This document shows, piece by piece, positions 47,184 through 48,468 of a DNA stretch of 48,468 bases. Within the stretch, counting starts at the first letter, position 1; every line of letters starts with the position of its first letter. The notes under the pieces are model-generated. The model was given only the letters and a program-made list of their open reading frames with translations, was not told the DNA's origin and made no database searches. The position numbers and the translations under genes are program-made. The stretch is from Glycomyces paridis (lineage in GTDB: Bacteria > Actinomycetota > Actinomycetes > Mycobacteriales > Micromonosporaceae): NCBI RefSeq assembly GCF_004912155.1, contig NZ_STGX01000004.1, forward strand, positions 135,307 through 183,774, given 5' to 3'.

Positions 47184-48005
47184 CTACTGCGCCGCTTCGC
47201 TCTCCGAAGAGCCGTTGTCGCCGTTCTCCAGGGGCCAGACCGTCGCCTCGACCGATCCGACCAGTTCGAGAGGGCCGACGAGGGAGGCGGTGCGGGCGAC
47301 GGTGAAGTCGTCGAGGGCGAGGAGGCTGATGCCGCCGCGGCTCTGGGCGACGGCCGCGTAGAAGGCGCCGGTGCCGCGGTCCTGGAAGACCCAGCCGGGC
47401 CGGGTGTCGGTCGGGATGGTCGGGACCTTGGTCCGTACGGCCGGCTGGGAGCCGGTGGCGGAGATGTCGGGTGCGAACGGCGGCAGCGGGTGCCGCGGCT
47501 CGGGCGCGTAGCGGTGCGGGTAGTCCTGCGACAGTTGGTGCTGAGACTCTGGTTCCATGGGGGTCTCCGTGTAGTCCGGCATCTGGTAGCGGGTCGGGTC
47601 GCCCGAGACGGGGATCGGGGGCGGCGCCTGCGGGTGGTCGGGGACGGCGATGAGCGTGCGCATCTCGACCCTCCCGGCGACGGCGCTCACCAGCCACAGT
47701 CCCACGGCGAGCGCGAGGAGGTCGACCCCCACCGCCAGCAGCACCCGCAGGTTCGCGTTGAGGCCGGTGCCGATCTGCGACAGGGAGAACAGCCCTGCGG
47801 CGAGGGCGAAGACGACCAGGCCGAGGAGCGCGCCGGTCATGACTGCCGGGCGTCCCATGCGCGGCGCCGGCGCGGAGGGCCACTTCTCGGCGGCCCGGAC
47901 GCCGCCGAGCGCGGCGGCCGAGAGCGCGGCGACGGCGAGACCTGCGACGGCGAAGGCGATCGCGGCGACGGTGAGCCGCCCTGCGATGTCGTCGATGTAG
48001 TCCAT
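47184..48005 (-). CDS. Membrane protein with Pro-rich linker and soluble C-domain
   Basis: The 273-residue protein has three membrane helices (about 12-36, 55-77 and 87-110). A Pro/Gln/His-rich linker (about 120-185) with several Tyr residues follows. The C-terminal domain (about 190-265) has WVFQDRGTGAFYAAVAQSRGG and LLALDDFTVARTASLVGPLELVG. GGAG stands 6 nt before the ATG. I recognise no family. It ends before the palindrome and is not in the same transcript as the YbaB-like genes downstream unless it reads through. Confidence 0.7.
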   Translation of the reverse strand: MDYIDDIAGRLTVAAIAFAVAGLAVAALSAAALGGVRAAEKWPSAPAPRMGRPAVMTGALLGLVVFALAAGLFSLSQIGTGLNANLRVLLAVGVDLLALAVGLWLVSAVAGRVEMRTLIAVPDHPQAPPPIPVSGDPTRYQMPDYTETPMEPESQHQLSQDYPHRYAPEPRHPLPPFAPDISATGSQPAVRTKVPTIPTDTRPGWVFQDRGTGAFYAAVAQSRGGISLLALDDFTVARTASLVGPLELVGSVEATVWPLENGDNGSSESEAAQ

Positions 48006-48468
48006 GGTGGTCTCCGCGAGGTCGGTGCTCGGCCTGGTGGCCGGCGGTTCGGGCTGGCTGTCGTCGTGCCGGTCGGTGCCGGGTCGTCGGGGTCTATTGT
48101 GCGGTGCCGCGCAGGTTTCGAGCGTAGGACACCGGGCGACCCCAGTTTAGTGTCGGATTCCCGACATGGAGTGATCGCGGGCATTGGATTGCCTTGACGG
48201 GGCGAATCGCCTTCACTGTCAAGGGCGAGTACCCACTGCGGGCCGCACCGTCGCTCTTCGAGCCGACGAAGGTGCGTTCCGTCAGGGGTCCGGCATATGA
48301 TGAGGGCAGAACCCGCAATGGGTTGGGAGACAAGAAACATGAGTGAAAATTGCGTTACGTGAGGTGCAAGTGGCCTGTGTGACGGGAGGATGGGACTGAC
48401 GATGATGAGAGAGACACTCTGGACCGTGTTTTTTGGGGATCATCGGTTTCTTCCTGTCCAAGATCGCC
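48006..48468. other. Regulatory region with a possible partial gene at the window end
   Basis: The stretch contains inverted repeats TGTCGG-N4-CCGACA (48151-48166) and CCTTGAC-N19-GTCAAGG (48192-48224), each a possible operator. From 48330 on the base composition becomes less GC-rich. An ATG at 48339 with GGGAGA upstream opens only seven codons (MSENCVT). Behind GGGAGG, ATGs at 48390, 48402 and 48405 share one frame that stays open to the window edge, so a truncated gene may begin here. It is too short to identify. Confidence 0.3.

Noticed and set aside
1..48468. tRNA, rRNA, riboswitch or integrase-marked island
   Set aside because: I saw no tRNA cloverleaf with TTCGANNC-type arm in a suitable context, no rRNA signature, no integrase or transposase gene and no riboswitch consensus, so no such feature is reported.

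Overview
The window is about 48 kb of very GC-rich DNA with tightly packed genes, many GTG/TTG starts, 4-bp start/stop overlaps, type VII secretion (T7SS/WXG100-like) proteins, and an HspR-type HAIR operator ahead of clpB. All of this points to an actinobacterium (Actinomycetota). I would guess a spore-forming or filamentous relative of Micromonospora/Glycomyces, but the genus cannot be fixed from the sequence alone.

Region 1 (about 1-16.3 kb) is a stress and membrane-maintenance block. On the minus strand, reading right to left, come a YqiJ-like OB-fold membrane protein, a YqiK-like flotillin, a 1662-residue 'DNA repair ATPase' with a C-terminal AAA domain, an acidic single-BRCT protein, a small unknown protein and the chaperone ClpB. 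Diverging from it on the plus strand is an overlapping pair: a single-domain FtsK/SpoIIIE ATPase and a coiled-coil membrane protein. Long hairpins sit within 10 bp of the stops of the BRCT and flotillin genes.

Region 2 (about 16.3-25.8 kb) is metabolic and housekeeping: two small membrane proteins, a DUF3592-like protein, the molybdenum cofactor cluster moaC-mog-moeA-moaE, two tandem sulfotransferases, a CopC-like copper protein and a Gfo/Idh/MocA oxidoreductase. A roughly 198-bp foldback element lies between moaE and the sulfotransferases.

Region 3 (about 25.8-48 kb) is the most unusual part. It carries no recognisable ESX core machinery (no EccB/C/D/E, MycP or PPE) but is filled with repeated sets of T7SS-like substrates and partners. 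Three large proteins share an NPL...PLDDL...SGN core and are each paired with a member of a second family made of a beta domain, two membrane helices and another beta domain. The ~100-residue 'WG' domain that goes with the large proteins is a separate gene in one copy, a C-terminal fusion in another and an N-terminal fusion in the third. Two loci carry a WXG protein plus a Gly-rich protein ending in DPYA, as two genes in one place and one fused gene in the other, each close to a small APAFG-motif helical protein. Tandem YbaB/EbfC-like gene pairs occur three times. An SPFH-GYF protein and a double zinc-ribbon membrane protein are inserted in the first set. I infer a modular cell-surface or secretion system that has been duplicated and shuffled here. 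A 22-bp perfect AT-rich palindrome stands upstream of the last set and is a likely operator.
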